A stretch of DNA of 64,000 bases from Paenibacillus sp. SY21-1 (GTDB lineage Bacteria; Bacillota; Bacilli; Paenibacillales; Paenibacillaceae): assembly GCF_005222705.1 (NCBI RefSeq), contig NZ_STGF01000006.1, forward strand, positions 230,714 through 294,713, read 5' to 3'. The notes beneath the pieces were generated by a model that worked only from the letters and a program-made list of their open reading frames with translations, was not told the DNA's origin and made no database searches. Below, piece by piece: positions 51,181-58,907 of the stretch. A program made the translations under genes and the position numbers. How positions within the stretch are numbered: the first letter of the stretch is position 1; every line of letters starts with the position of its first letter.

Positions 51181-52026
51181 ATGTATATTTTCAGCTATTT
51201 TACGACAGAGGAAGAACGGTTATTCCTGGCAGCCAGCGAGGATGGCTTCAATTGGTCGAACGTAAATGACGGGAAAGCGGTTGCGGCCTCGGAGGTCGGC
51301 ACGCGTCAAATGCGCGACCCGCATATCATTCAGGGTAAGGACGGCTGGTTCCATTTGGTCTGGACGGACGGCTGGGCAAGCCGAAGCATCGGCTACGCTC
51401 GCTCGCGCGATTTGAAGCATTGGGAAGATCAGAGGCTGATTCCGGTTATGGAGCATCTTGAGCTTACGCAGAACGTATGGGCGCCGGAAACCTTTTATGA
51501 TGCGACGGTTGACGCTTACCGAATCGTATGGTCGTCCACAGTGGGCGACCAAGGACGAGATCATCGGATTTGGTCAACGACGACCAAGGATTTCGAAACC
51601 TTTACCGAGGCGCGGCTGTTTTTTGATCCCGGCTATAACGTGATTGATGCAACGGTGATTGACCGCGGCGATCACTTCTTTATGGTATACAAGGATGAGC
51701 GGGGCACAAACGAGGCGTCAACCGACAATAAAGCGATGCGCTCCTGCAAGCTCGACAAGGCGGGAGACGAGAGGGACCGTCCGGCGGTGTCCGATATTTC
51801 CGGCTTAATCACGCCTGTGTTGACGGAAGGGCCGTCGCTGTACCCGGTCACATTGCCGGAGGGCGAGGGCTGGTGCCTGATTTATGACGGCTTCCATGAG
51901 CATTACTATGATGCAAGAGTTTCACTTGATCTGTACGATTGGATGCCGCTGTCCAAGCGGATCGGGCTGCCGATCGGCGCGCGCCATGGCGCAGTGTGCA
52001 AGCTGGACAAGCTAAGCCGCATCTAA
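51181..52026 (+). CDS. GH43-like five-bladed propeller glycosidase
   Basis: A 281-residue single-domain protein with the GH43/GH-F propeller pattern: RQMRDPHIIQGKDGWFHLVWT (Asp47 as probable base), NVWAPETFYD, DPGYNVIDATVIDRGDHFFMVYKDE (second Asp) and VLTEGPSLYP with the Glu of the TEGP motif as acid. There is no signal peptide, so it is cytoplasmic. Some members of this short group act on arabinose- or galactose-containing oligosaccharides. It follows the rhamnogalacturonan lyase and precedes rhamnulose-1-phosphate aldolase, so it probably belongs to pectin use. The ribosome binding site is modest (GGAGCGAAGGC). Confidence 0.78.
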   Translation: MYIFSYFTTEEERLFLAASEDGFNWSNVNDGKAVAASEVGTRQMRDPHIIQGKDGWFHLVWTDGWASRSIGYARSRDLKHWEDQRLIPVMEHLELTQNVWAPETFYDATVDAYRIVWSSTVGDQGRDHRIWSTTTKDFETFTEARLFFDPGYNVIDATVIDRGDHFFMVYKDERGTNEASTDNKAMRSCKLDKAGDERDRPAVSDISGLITPVLTEGPSLYPVTLPEGEGWCLIYDGFHEHYYDARVSLDLYDWMPLSKRIGLPIGARHGAVCKLDKLSRI

Positions 52027-52067
52027 TCGAAGGAGAATCGCCATTTCATCATGACTGCCCTCTCCAT

Positions 52068-52116
52068 AGCCTGCAACCTAAGCGGAGCGTATGCCGTTTA
52101 GGTTGCAGGCTTTTTA
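52068..52116 (+). terminator. Intrinsic terminator after the GH43-like gene
   Basis: AGCCTGCAACCTA and TAGGTTGCAGGCT pair perfectly around a loop and are followed by TTTT. Confidence 0.9.
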
Positions 52117-52138
52117 ATATTTGTTTTTTGTTCATAAT

Positions 52139-52182
52139 CAAATGAAAACAAATATGTTAAGATATAAACAAATGAAAACAAA
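52139..52182 (+). promoter_or_regulatory. Direct repeat upstream of rhaD
   Basis: CAAATGAAAACAAA occurs at 52139-52152 and again at 52169-52182, a 30-bp period (three helical turns), separated by an AT-rich stretch with TATAAA. The second copy is six bases before the ribosome binding site. Probable operator for a rhamnose regulator, not otherwise visible here. Confidence 0.5.
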
Positions 52183-52201
52183 ACTGTGGAGGCGATTGAA
52201 C

Positions 52202-53047
52202 ATGCAAGAAGCCAACCGGAAGTTTGATATAAGGAAAGCGCCATTTCTCAAAGAGATGATGGAAACGACACAGCATATGTGGCGCTTCGGCTGGGATGAG
52301 CGAAACGGCGGCAATATCAGCCGTCTGCTGACCGAGGACGAAGTGGCGCCGTTCGTCGATTTGCAGCAAACTCCGCGAATACTTCAGCTTCCATTCCCTG
52401 TAGCGGAGCTGGCGGGACGTTATTTTATCGTGACGGGATCGGGCAAATATTTTAAAAACGTGAAGGATAACCCGGAGGATACGCTTGGACTGATTCGGGT
52501 TCAAGAGGACGGTGCGAGCATTGAGATATGGTGGGGGCTTGCCAATGGCGGCCAGCCTACAAGCGAGCTTGCTGCACATTTCATGAGCCATATGGCACGA
52601 TTAAAGGTCGACGCCAACCATCGGGTCATTATGCATAACCATGCGACCAACATCATCGCTATGACCTTTACGCACGAGCTGGATGAAAAAAGCTTTACGA
52701 AAGCGTTGTGGCAAATGTGTACGGAATGCATCGTCGTGTTTCCCGATGGAATCGGCGTGCTCCCATGGATGGTGCCGGGCACGAAGCAGATCGGCGAGGA
52801 AACGGCCCGCAAAATGGCAGAGCATCGTCTGGTTGTGTGGCCGCATCATGGCATTTTTGGCTCGGGCAGCTCGATGGATGAGGCGTTTGGACTGATAGAG
52901 ACGGCCGAAAAGGCCGCAACGATCTATACGCTGATTCATTCGCACCGCAGCGGAGTCAAGCAGACGATCTCGGACCGCGAGCTCAGCGAGCTGGCACAGG
53001 CTTTTGGCGTCACCCCGCGTCAGGGCATATTGCAGCTGGAAAACTAG
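52202..53047 (+). CDS. rhaD: Rhamnulose-1-phosphate aldolase
   Basis: A 281-residue class II (zinc) aldolase that splits L-rhamnulose-1-phosphate into dihydroxyacetone phosphate and lactaldehyde, the last step of rhamnose breakdown. Visible marks: [10 protein letters not shown] near the start, [12 protein letters not shown] phosphate-binding block, Zn ligands HNHATN and [10 protein letters not shown], and the catalytic Glu in PTSELAAHF. Length matches the E. coli enzyme (274). The ATG at 52202 has GGAGG nine bases upstream. rhaA, rhaB and a transporter are not in the window, so rhaD is alone here, though placed beside the rhamnogalacturonan lyase that feeds the pathway. Confidence 0.93.
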   Translation: MQEANRKFDIRKAPFLKEMMETTQHMWRFGWDERNGGNISRLLTEDEVAPFVDLQQTPRILQLPFPVAELAGRYFIVTGSGKYFKNVKDNPEDTLGLIRVQEDGASIEIWWGLANGGQPTSELAAHFMSHMARLKVDANHRVIMHNHATNIIAMTFTHELDEKSFTKALWQMCTECIVVFPDGIGVLPWMVPGTKQIGEETARKMAEHRLVVWPHHGIFGSGSSMDEAFGLIETAEKAATIYTLIHSHRSGVKQTISDRELSELAQAFGVTPRQGILQLEN

Positions 53048-53072
53048 CTTCCGTTCATCAGCAGAAAAACGT

Positions 53073-53108
53073 TCCCGACAGCGGTTATGCCGCCTCGGGA
53101 TTTTTTTT
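53073..53108 (+). terminator. Intrinsic terminator of rhaD
   Basis: TCCCGA-N2-GCGG stem closing on CCGC-N-TCGGGA, followed by a run of eight T. Confidence 0.92.
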
Positions 53109-53228
53109 GCCTTTTTGAGCTTCTGTCAAGCGCCAGTTGGCTTATTATTCGACTTTCCGCTGCCGGGACGGTTATAATAGAGGGCATAATCTTGCTTGAA
53201 CAGCAAGAGAAGAATGGGATGAGAGAGT

Positions 53229-55016
53229 ATGCTCCGGTTATTTTGGAAAAGCATTCATGATTTCCGCACCATCTACCAGAAGCTGCTGCTGTTCGAATAT
53301 TTGTTTGCGCTGCTGACCAGCGTTGCCATCGTTCCGATTCTTACTTTTATCCTTAACCGTATTATTCGGATTCTCGGCACGGGCTCGGTTCTTAATGGAG
53401 AGGTGTACCAAATCGCGCTCAGCTATTCGGGCGTATTTGGGCTGATCAGCATTTGCTTGGTGGCTGTCATCGTGCTGTTTATCGAGTTTGGCGTTGTTAC
53501 GGTCATCAGCCAGCAGCATTATTTCCGCAAGGAGGTATCGATCGCGGACGCCGTCTGGACGACGCTGCGGCAAACGCCTAAGCTGCTCGGGTTCGGGCTG
53601 ATTGAGCTGTTGTTTTTTTTGCTGTTTTTAATGCCTTTTCTCGATAGTCCGTTATCGACTTGGTTTTACGCGTTTTTTAACGCCCCTATTTTTGTGAATA
53701 CGAGAATTTTGGACACGTCAACGGTGAGGCTTGCCGTCTATGGCCTGCTGTTTCTTGTTGCGGTGTATTTGTTTTTGCGATCGATCTTCGTGCTGCATTT
53801 CATTATTTTGGAGGACCAGACGATTCGACGCGCGGTCAGGAGCAGCTTTGCGCTGACCAAAGGCAGAAGGCTCAGGCTGTTTTTCTATTTGCTGCTGCTT
53901 AATGCAGGGCTGTTCGGCGCAGGCTTCGGCGTCATCAATACGCTGTCGCACATGCCGTCGTGGCTGAACATTAACGTGCTGAAGGCGGTGAGCGATCATT
54001 ATTCCCTTACGCTCTCGGCTGTGCTGACGTATATGTTCACGCTGCTGCTCGTTCCGATCAACATTATTTTTCTTACCCGCGTGTTTTATCGCTTCAGCGT
54101 AAAGCCAGGCAAGCGTCCGGTGGACAAGCTGCTGATGCGCAGCAGCGGATGGATCGGCCGAATGGAGGGGCGGATTTTCAGCTTCGTGAAGCGGCGCGCA
54201 CGCAAGAGAATACTGCTGCCCGCCGCGCTGGCGCTTTACTTGGCGATCGCGCTGCTGGTCAGCTATGTAGCGAACGATAATCTGGTTTATGTCAAATGGA
54301 ACGTCGTCGTCTCTGCGCATCGCGGCTATATTGACAATGCTCCGGAAAATTCCTTGCCTTCCGTTCGCGACGCAATCGCCAAAGGCATCGATTCGGTTGA
54401 AATTGACGTTCAATTGACGGGCGACGGCGAGGTGGTGCTCCACCACGATTATACGCTTAGTCGAATGGCGGGCGTAAGCAGGCGGGTAAGCGACATGACC
54501 TACGAGGAGCTGCGCAGGCTGGATATTGGCGTGGTGCCTGGGGAACAGGAGGGCGATCTTCTGCCAGTCGGCATTCCGCTGCTTTCGGAGGTGCTGGCCG
54601 AGGCGCAGGGCCGTATCAAGCTCTTAATCGATTTGAAGCCTTACGGTCCGGCGGAGCAGCTGGCTGAACAGGTGGTGAAGCTGGTCGAGCAGTTCGAGAT
54701 GACCGACAGCGTATACATCCAGTCGTTCGATCAGGCGACGCTGCGGCAGATCAGAATGTTGAACCCGGATATTCGGCTTGGCCAAATCTTATATTTTGCC
54801 CTAGGCGATTTGTCTACGCTGGATGTCGATTTCTATACGATAGAGCAAGTGCTGCTGACCAGCCGTCTTGTGGAGCGCGCGCACCGGAACAATCGAGAAG
54901 TGTGGGTGTGGACGGTGAACAGCGAACGCAATTTGAAGGAAGTGCTTAAATATGATGTGGACGGCATCATAACGGATTTCCCTACCCGGGCGCAATCGAT
55001 GGTGGAGTTGAAATAA
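53229..55016 (+). CDS. Membrane glycerophosphodiester phosphodiesterase
   Basis: A 595-residue two-part enzyme: a large N-terminal membrane domain of about six to eight helices (to about residue 350, PF10110-like) and a C-terminal GDPD catalytic domain. The catalytic residues are present: SAHRGYIDNAPENSLPS (His and Arg, Glu), SVEIDVQLT and VVLHHDYTLSRMAGV. It hydrolyses glycerophosphodiesters or lipoteichoic-acid-type phosphodiesters to glycerol-3-phosphate, probably outside the membrane. A weak purine-rich site precedes the ATG. The SGNH hydrolase and an ABC exporter follow at close spacing, so an operon for envelope-lipid metabolism is likely. Confidence 0.9.
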   Translation: MLRLFWKSIHDFRTIYQKLLLFEYLFALLTSVAIVPILTFILNRIIRILGTGSVLNGEVYQIALSYSGVFGLISICLVAVIVLFIEFGVVTVISQQHYFRKEVSIADAVWTTLRQTPKLLGFGLIELLFFLLFLMPFLDSPLSTWFYAFFNAPIFVNTRILDTSTVRLAVYGLLFLVAVYLFLRSIFVLHFIILEDQTIRRAVRSSFALTKGRRLRLFFYLLLLNAGLFGAGFGVINTLSHMPSWLNINVLKAVSDHYSLTLSAVLTYMFTLLLVPINIIFLTRVFYRFSVKPGKRPVDKLLMRSSGWIGRMEGRIFSFVKRRARKRILLPAALALYLAIALLVSYVANDNLVYVKWNVVVSAHRGYIDNAPENSLPSVRDAIAKGIDSVEIDVQLTGDGEVVLHHDYTLSRMAGVSRRVSDMTYEELRRLDIGVVPGEQEGDLLPVGIPLLSEVLAEAQGRIKLLIDLKPYGPAEQLAEQVVKLVEQFEMTDSVYIQSFDQATLRQIRMLNPDIRLGQILYFALGDLSTLDVDFYTIEQVLLTSRLVERAHRNNREVWVWTVNSERNLKEVLKYDVDGIITDFPTRAQSMVELK

Positions 55017-55045
55017 CGGTAGAGACAGAGGAGAGAGGGCATACG

Positions 55046-55843
55046 ATGCACAGCAAGCGTGTAAAAGGACTCACCTGGATGGCCGCAATAAGCTTTCTGT
55101 TATGTGTAACAGGACTGGGCTGGGCGGTGAACGATTATTTGATTGCCAAGCCGACCGGGCTGACCGTGCCTGTTCAGGAAACAGGAGACGGAGCTGCGGA
55201 GCGCGAGGAAGAAACGCTTCACATCGTGGCTATCGGCGATTCGCTTACCCGAGGGATGGGCGACAATGCAGGCAAAGGCTACGTCGGCTACACGAGGGAG
55301 CTGCTTGAAAAAGGCGGCCGCAACGTTTCGCTGGTCAATCTGGGCATCAAAGGGCTGACGACGACGGGGCTGATGGAGCAGCTGCAGCAGAACGAGGTTC
55401 AGCGGCAAATCGGCGAAGCGGATATGCTGCTTATGACGATCGGCGCCAACGATTTGTTCATGGGAGGAGAAGCCCTGTCGAACCTCTCGGAGAATAGCTT
55501 GGATCAGGTGTCTGCGGCGGCGCTGGAGAGGCTGAACGGAATTCTGCATACCGTGCAAGGCTTGAATGACGAGGCGCCCATCTATGTGTTTGGCCTCTAC
55601 GATCCGTTTGCGGATTTGGAGCTGGGCAGCTTGACCTCCGAAGGCGTTCGCAAATGGAATTACGAGGTGCAGGAAACGGCAGCCGCCTATCCGGAAGCCG
55701 TATTCGTACCGGTATACGATTTGTTTCAGGGGAATTTGGCCCAGTATTTATTCACGGACCGCTTCCATCCGAATGAGAAGGGCTACTTGCAAATGGCTGA
55801 GCGCGTGTCGGCGCTTATACTGGCATCAGGAGGCGCACAATGA
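55046..55843 (+). CDS. Membrane-anchored SGNH/GDSL hydrolase
   Basis: A 265-residue esterase or lipase with an N-terminal membrane helix (about residues 8-25) and the four SGNH blocks: AIGDSLTRGMGD (catalytic Ser about 73), NLGIKGLTT (Gly), IGANDLF (Asn) and TDRFHPNEKGY (Asp and His). Its length and signal anchor are like YpmR-type GDSL lipases of Bacillales. The stop overlaps the start of the next ATPase gene as ATGA. AGAGGAGAG provides the ribosome binding site. The ester substrate is not known. Confidence 0.9.
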   Translation: MHSKRVKGLTWMAAISFLLCVTGLGWAVNDYLIAKPTGLTVPVQETGDGAAEREEETLHIVAIGDSLTRGMGDNAGKGYVGYTRELLEKGGRNVSLVNLGIKGLTTTGLMEQLQQNEVQRQIGEADMLLMTIGANDLFMGGEALSNLSENSLDQVSAAALERLNGILHTVQGLNDEAPIYVFGLYDPFADLELGSLTSEGVRKWNYEVQETAAAYPEAVFVPVYDLFQGNLAQYLFTDRFHPNEKGYLQMAERVSALILASGGAQ

Positions 55844-56751
55844 GCGAGATTACGCTGGCAGTCAAGGGACTGCGCAAAACAATCGGCAAACGCACGATTA
55901 TCAAGGATTTGAATTTCGAGCTGAAGCGCGGCGAAGTATTCGGCTTTCTCGGGCCGAACGGGGCGGGCAAAACGACCACGATTCGCATGCTGGTCGGCCT
56001 CATCAAGCCGACCGCAGGCTCGATACATATTTGCGGACTGGATATTGCGCGAGACTTTAAGAAGGCGATGAGCCATTTGGGCTGTATCGTCGAAAATCCG
56101 GAGCTGTACCCTTTTCTAAGCGGCATGGACAATTTGCGCCATTTTGCCGTCATGCTGAACGGGATCGGGCAAGAGCGAATTGATGAGGCGGTAAAGCTGG
56201 TCGGCATGCAGGAGCGCATCCACGATCGGGTGAGCACCTATTCGCTTGGCATGCGCCAGCGGCTGGGCATTGCGCAGGCGCTGCTTGGCAAACCCGATGT
56301 GCTCATTCTTGATGAGCCGACCAATGGTCTGGATCCGTCCGGCATTCGCGAGATGCGGGCGTTTATCCGCTCCTTGGCCGAGCAATCGGGCTTAACCGTG
56401 CTGGTATCGAGCCATCTGCTCAGCGAAATTCAACTGATGTGCGATCGCGTAGCCATTATGACCAAGGGGGAAATTGTCCGCGTCGATACGGTTCATGCGC
56501 TGTTGTCCAGCGAGGAACGGCTCGTCTGGCGACTTGTCCCGCATGAGCGGGGAATGGCGGTACTCTCTGAAATGACCCGAATTGTCCAGGCGGACGAAGA
56601 GTTGCTAACTACCGTATACCTTCCTGAAATGGCAGGAGAGTGGAACCGCAATTTGGTAGAAGCCGGCATACAGGTGCTGGAAATGAATCGTAAACTTCCG
56701 GCGCTTGAGGATCTGTTTCTGGAGCTGACAGGGGGCGAATCGATTGATTAA
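55840..56751 (+). CDS. ABC exporter, ATP-binding protein
   Basis: A 303-residue ATPase with FLGPNGAGKTTTI (Walker A, about residues 38-50), TYSLGMRQRLGIAQ (signature, about 139) and VLILDEPTNGLDPSG (Walker B, about 159), plus a D-loop and H-loop (VSSHLL). This is the DrrA/BcrA-like type that pairs with an ABC-2 permease, which is the next gene. Overlap with the upstream hydrolase gene is four bases, and with the downstream gene eight bases. Exported substrate unknown. Confidence 0.92.
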   Translation: MSEITLAVKGLRKTIGKRTIIKDLNFELKRGEVFGFLGPNGAGKTTTIRMLVGLIKPTAGSIHICGLDIARDFKKAMSHLGCIVENPELYPFLSGMDNLRHFAVMLNGIGQERIDEAVKLVGMQERIHDRVSTYSLGMRQRLGIAQALLGKPDVLILDEPTNGLDPSGIREMRAFIRSLAEQSGLTVLVSSHLLSEIQLMCDRVAIMTKGEIVRVDTVHALLSSEERLVWRLVPHERGMAVLSEMTRIVQADEELLTTVYLPEMAGEWNRNLVEAGIQVLEMNRKLPALEDLFLELTGGESID

Positions 56752-57715
56752 TCTGGTCTATAACGAAATGATGAAGCTGGCCGGCAGGCGGCGCTTCCTC
56801 ATTATTGCGGCGATTATCGTCGCCTTGCTCTGCATGTTCACCTATGCGCAGGCCAAGCAAGCCGAAACGATTCGCGAGCGGCTCGGAACAAGCGACTGGC
56901 GTTCGGAGCTGCAGCAGCAAATCGTCGATTTGCAGAACAGGCTCAGCAGCGCCGGACAATGGAGAGAGCAGCTGCAAATTCAGATTCAGCAGTCGCAATA
57001 TTATTTGGATCATAACATCAACCCTTCGGAGCCCGGCGCTCCGACGTTTATGAGAGGGTTCATCGAAAATGCCGCCGAGCTGTTTCTGCCGCTGATGATC
57101 ATGATCGTTGCCGTCGATCTGGTATCTTCGGAGCGAAGCATGGGCACGATCAAGCTGCTGCTGACGCGGCCCGTCAGCCGGTTTCGCGTGCTGCTTGGCA
57201 AGTACATCACGCTGGTGCTGGCCGTTTCGCTCGTTATGCTCATTTTTGGCGTTCTCGCCTATATCATCGCTGCCTTCATGTTCGGGGGCAAAGGCTGGAC
57301 GGCTCCGGTGCTGACGGGCTTTAGCGTGAAGGGCGGAGAGCTGGACATATCCGGTGTGCGGCTTGTGACGCAGTGGCAATATCTGTTCCAGCTATTCGGG
57401 CTCGCCTGGTTTATTTCTCTGGTCGTCGGCACACTTTCGTTCATGCTCTCCATTCTGATGCGCAGCAGCGCAGCGGGGATGGGCACGATGCTTGCTTGCC
57501 TCATCTCCGGAGCGATCCTCAGCAATATGGTATCGTCTTGGGAATCGGCCAAGTATTTGTTCATGGTCAATCTCGGACTTATGGATTATGTCAGCGGCTC
57601 GGCTCCGCCCATTGAAGGAATGACGCTCGGCTTCTCGCTGACGGTGCTACTCGTCTGGATGGCAGGCTCGCTTATCGTATCGTTCGGCGTGTTTATGAAA
57701 AAAGATATTTATTAG
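56744..57715 (+). CDS. ABC-2 type exporter permease
   Basis: A 323-residue membrane protein with about six helices, typical of ABC-2 permeases (YhaP/NatB-like): one N-terminal helix (LIIAAIIVALLCMFTY), a periplasm-facing segment with a coiled-coil stretch (about residues 50-85), then helices around ELFLPLMIMIVAVDLVSSERSMGTIKLLLTRPVSR, which includes the conserved ERxxGTIKLLLTRPVSR-like block. It overlaps the ATPase gene by eight bases, so the two are coupled and act together. No terminator was seen. Confidence 0.9.
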   Translation: MINLVYNEMMKLAGRRRFLIIAAIIVALLCMFTYAQAKQAETIRERLGTSDWRSELQQQIVDLQNRLSSAGQWREQLQIQIQQSQYYLDHNINPSEPGAPTFMRGFIENAAELFLPLMIMIVAVDLVSSERSMGTIKLLLTRPVSRFRVLLGKYITLVLAVSLVMLIFGVLAYIIAAFMFGGKGWTAPVLTGFSVKGGELDISGVRLVTQWQYLFQLFGLAWFISLVVGTLSFMLSILMRSSAAGMGTMLACLISGAILSNMVSSWESAKYLFMVNLGLMDYVSGSAPPIEGMTLGFSLTVLLVWMAGSLIVSFGVFMKKDIY

Positions 57716-57796
57716 CACGCTGCCGCGTTTCTGCAAGCGTCTTGTCCTAAACGCCCTGCCCTTCCGCATAGGATGAGGAAGAAGGAGCGTGATGGA

Positions 57797-58144
57797 ATGG
57801 AGAAGACGCTGAAACGTTACTATCAGCAGAAGCAGAAGGCCAAGGAAATCGAGCAGGAGCTGTCCTCGCTAAGAGAGGAATTGCTGGCTTATTGCTCTGA
57901 GCACGAGGTTGCCGAGCTGGAGCAGGGCGGCCACCGGCTTAAGGTTGTCACCCAGGAGCGCAAGGAGTACGACGAGCAGAAGCTGTTCGACACCTTGCCC
58001 GACCTGGAGCTTTGGCGCATGCTCTCGCGGCCCGATTCCGCCAAAATCGCCAGCCTGATCAAGCTTGGCGTGATTGCCGAGGAGCGTATCCGTCACACGT
58101 ATACGTCTAAGACGGTGAAGCTGGTGCAGGTAGAGAGGATGTAG
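57797..58144 (+). CDS. Small coiled-coil protein, unknown function
   Basis: A 115-residue, highly charged protein with a long coiled coil (about residues 5-45, RYYQQKQKAKEIEQELSSLREELLAYC), no signal peptide and a basic C-terminus. No recognised domain. The ATG at 57797 is placed by AAGGAG at 57782-57787. Its neighbours offer no clue: an ABC exporter before and a GMC oxidoreductase pair after. Confidence 0.65.
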   Translation: MEKTLKRYYQQKQKAKEIEQELSSLREELLAYCSEHEVAELEQGGHRLKVVTQERKEYDEQKLFDTLPDLELWRMLSRPDSAKIASLIKLGVIAEERIRHTYTSKTVKLVQVERM

Positions 58145-58253
58145 TCTTTCTGGGCCAGCCGCCCAACCCTTGCGCATATTTTTCCGGCCGGCTCATACGT
58201 TAAACTAATGGACGGAGGAGCCGCCGACTGGATACAAGGGAGGTTATGCTGGC

Positions 58254-58907
58254 ATGTATTCTGCTTACATGAACGCAGGAATTGCCGATTCCCGCACCAC
58301 TGCAACGTTCAAGGCGCTTGTAGAAGCGATCGTACCGCTATCCCCGGCCTCTGGCTCCAGCGGTCCTTGCTATGCCGGGGCTTTGGAGCTTCATATTTAC
58401 GAGTATATGATCTGGGAGCTGGATCACTGGATATCGCTGCATCTGGGTTTAAGTTTGACGCCGATTCCGCTAGCTGGGTCAACCGCCGTCATGCTGAATG
58501 CCGGAGCAGAGCAGCTGGTTGCTTCTGGTCAAGCGGAATTTGCGCCTAACTACGCAATAATGGGCGGCATGTTCGCTGCGCTTGCTCCAATAGACCGTAT
58601 TCGGACGTTGGCGAAGCTGGAGCAGCTCGATATCGATCTTGGCAGCCTGCCGCCTCCGTACAAAGACGATGGCGGCTTCCTTGTGTTTATGATCGATTAT
58701 CTGAACAGAGGCACGATGTTCGGCTATTACTCCGAATGGTCGGCCTACGGGACGACACGGCTGTTGACGCCGGTGCTGCGCAGGCTGGAATATTTTCCGG
58801 CGAGCTGGAGGCAAGTGGAGTATCCCGGCGTATCTATCGGCTATCGCGCCTTGCGCGGTTATTTGCTTACGATTGTGCGAGAAGGAGGGGAGACGACTAT
58901 TGTATGA
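58254..58907 (+). CDS. Possible gluconate-2-dehydrogenase-subunit-3-like partner of the GMC oxidoreductase
   Basis: A 217-residue protein of a kind found directly upstream of GMC-type oxidoreductases in Firmicutes. It lacks clear catalytic motifs but has the helical layout with TATFKALVEAIVPLSP at the start that resembles the small subunit 3 family (the KALVEAIVP block). No obvious twin-arginine or lipoprotein signal is seen. The stop overlaps the start of the next gene by eight bases, so a heteromeric complex is likely. The assignment is by position and faint similarity. Confidence 0.5.
   Translation: MYSAYMNAGIADSRTTATFKALVEAIVPLSPASGSSGPCYAGALELHIYEYMIWELDHWISLHLGLSLTPIPLAGSTAVMLNAGAEQLVASGQAEFAPNYAIMGGMFAALAPIDRIRTLAKLEQLDIDLGSLPPPYKDDGGFLVFMIDYLNRGTMFGYYSEWSAYGTTRLLTPVLRRLEYFPASWRQVEYPGVSIGYRALRGYLLTIVREGGETTIV

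Noticed and set aside
53718..54446. A 242-codon minus-strand ORF opposite the GDPD gene
   Set aside because: Antisense composition artefact. The plus strand has the HRG, EIDV and HHD catalytic blocks.
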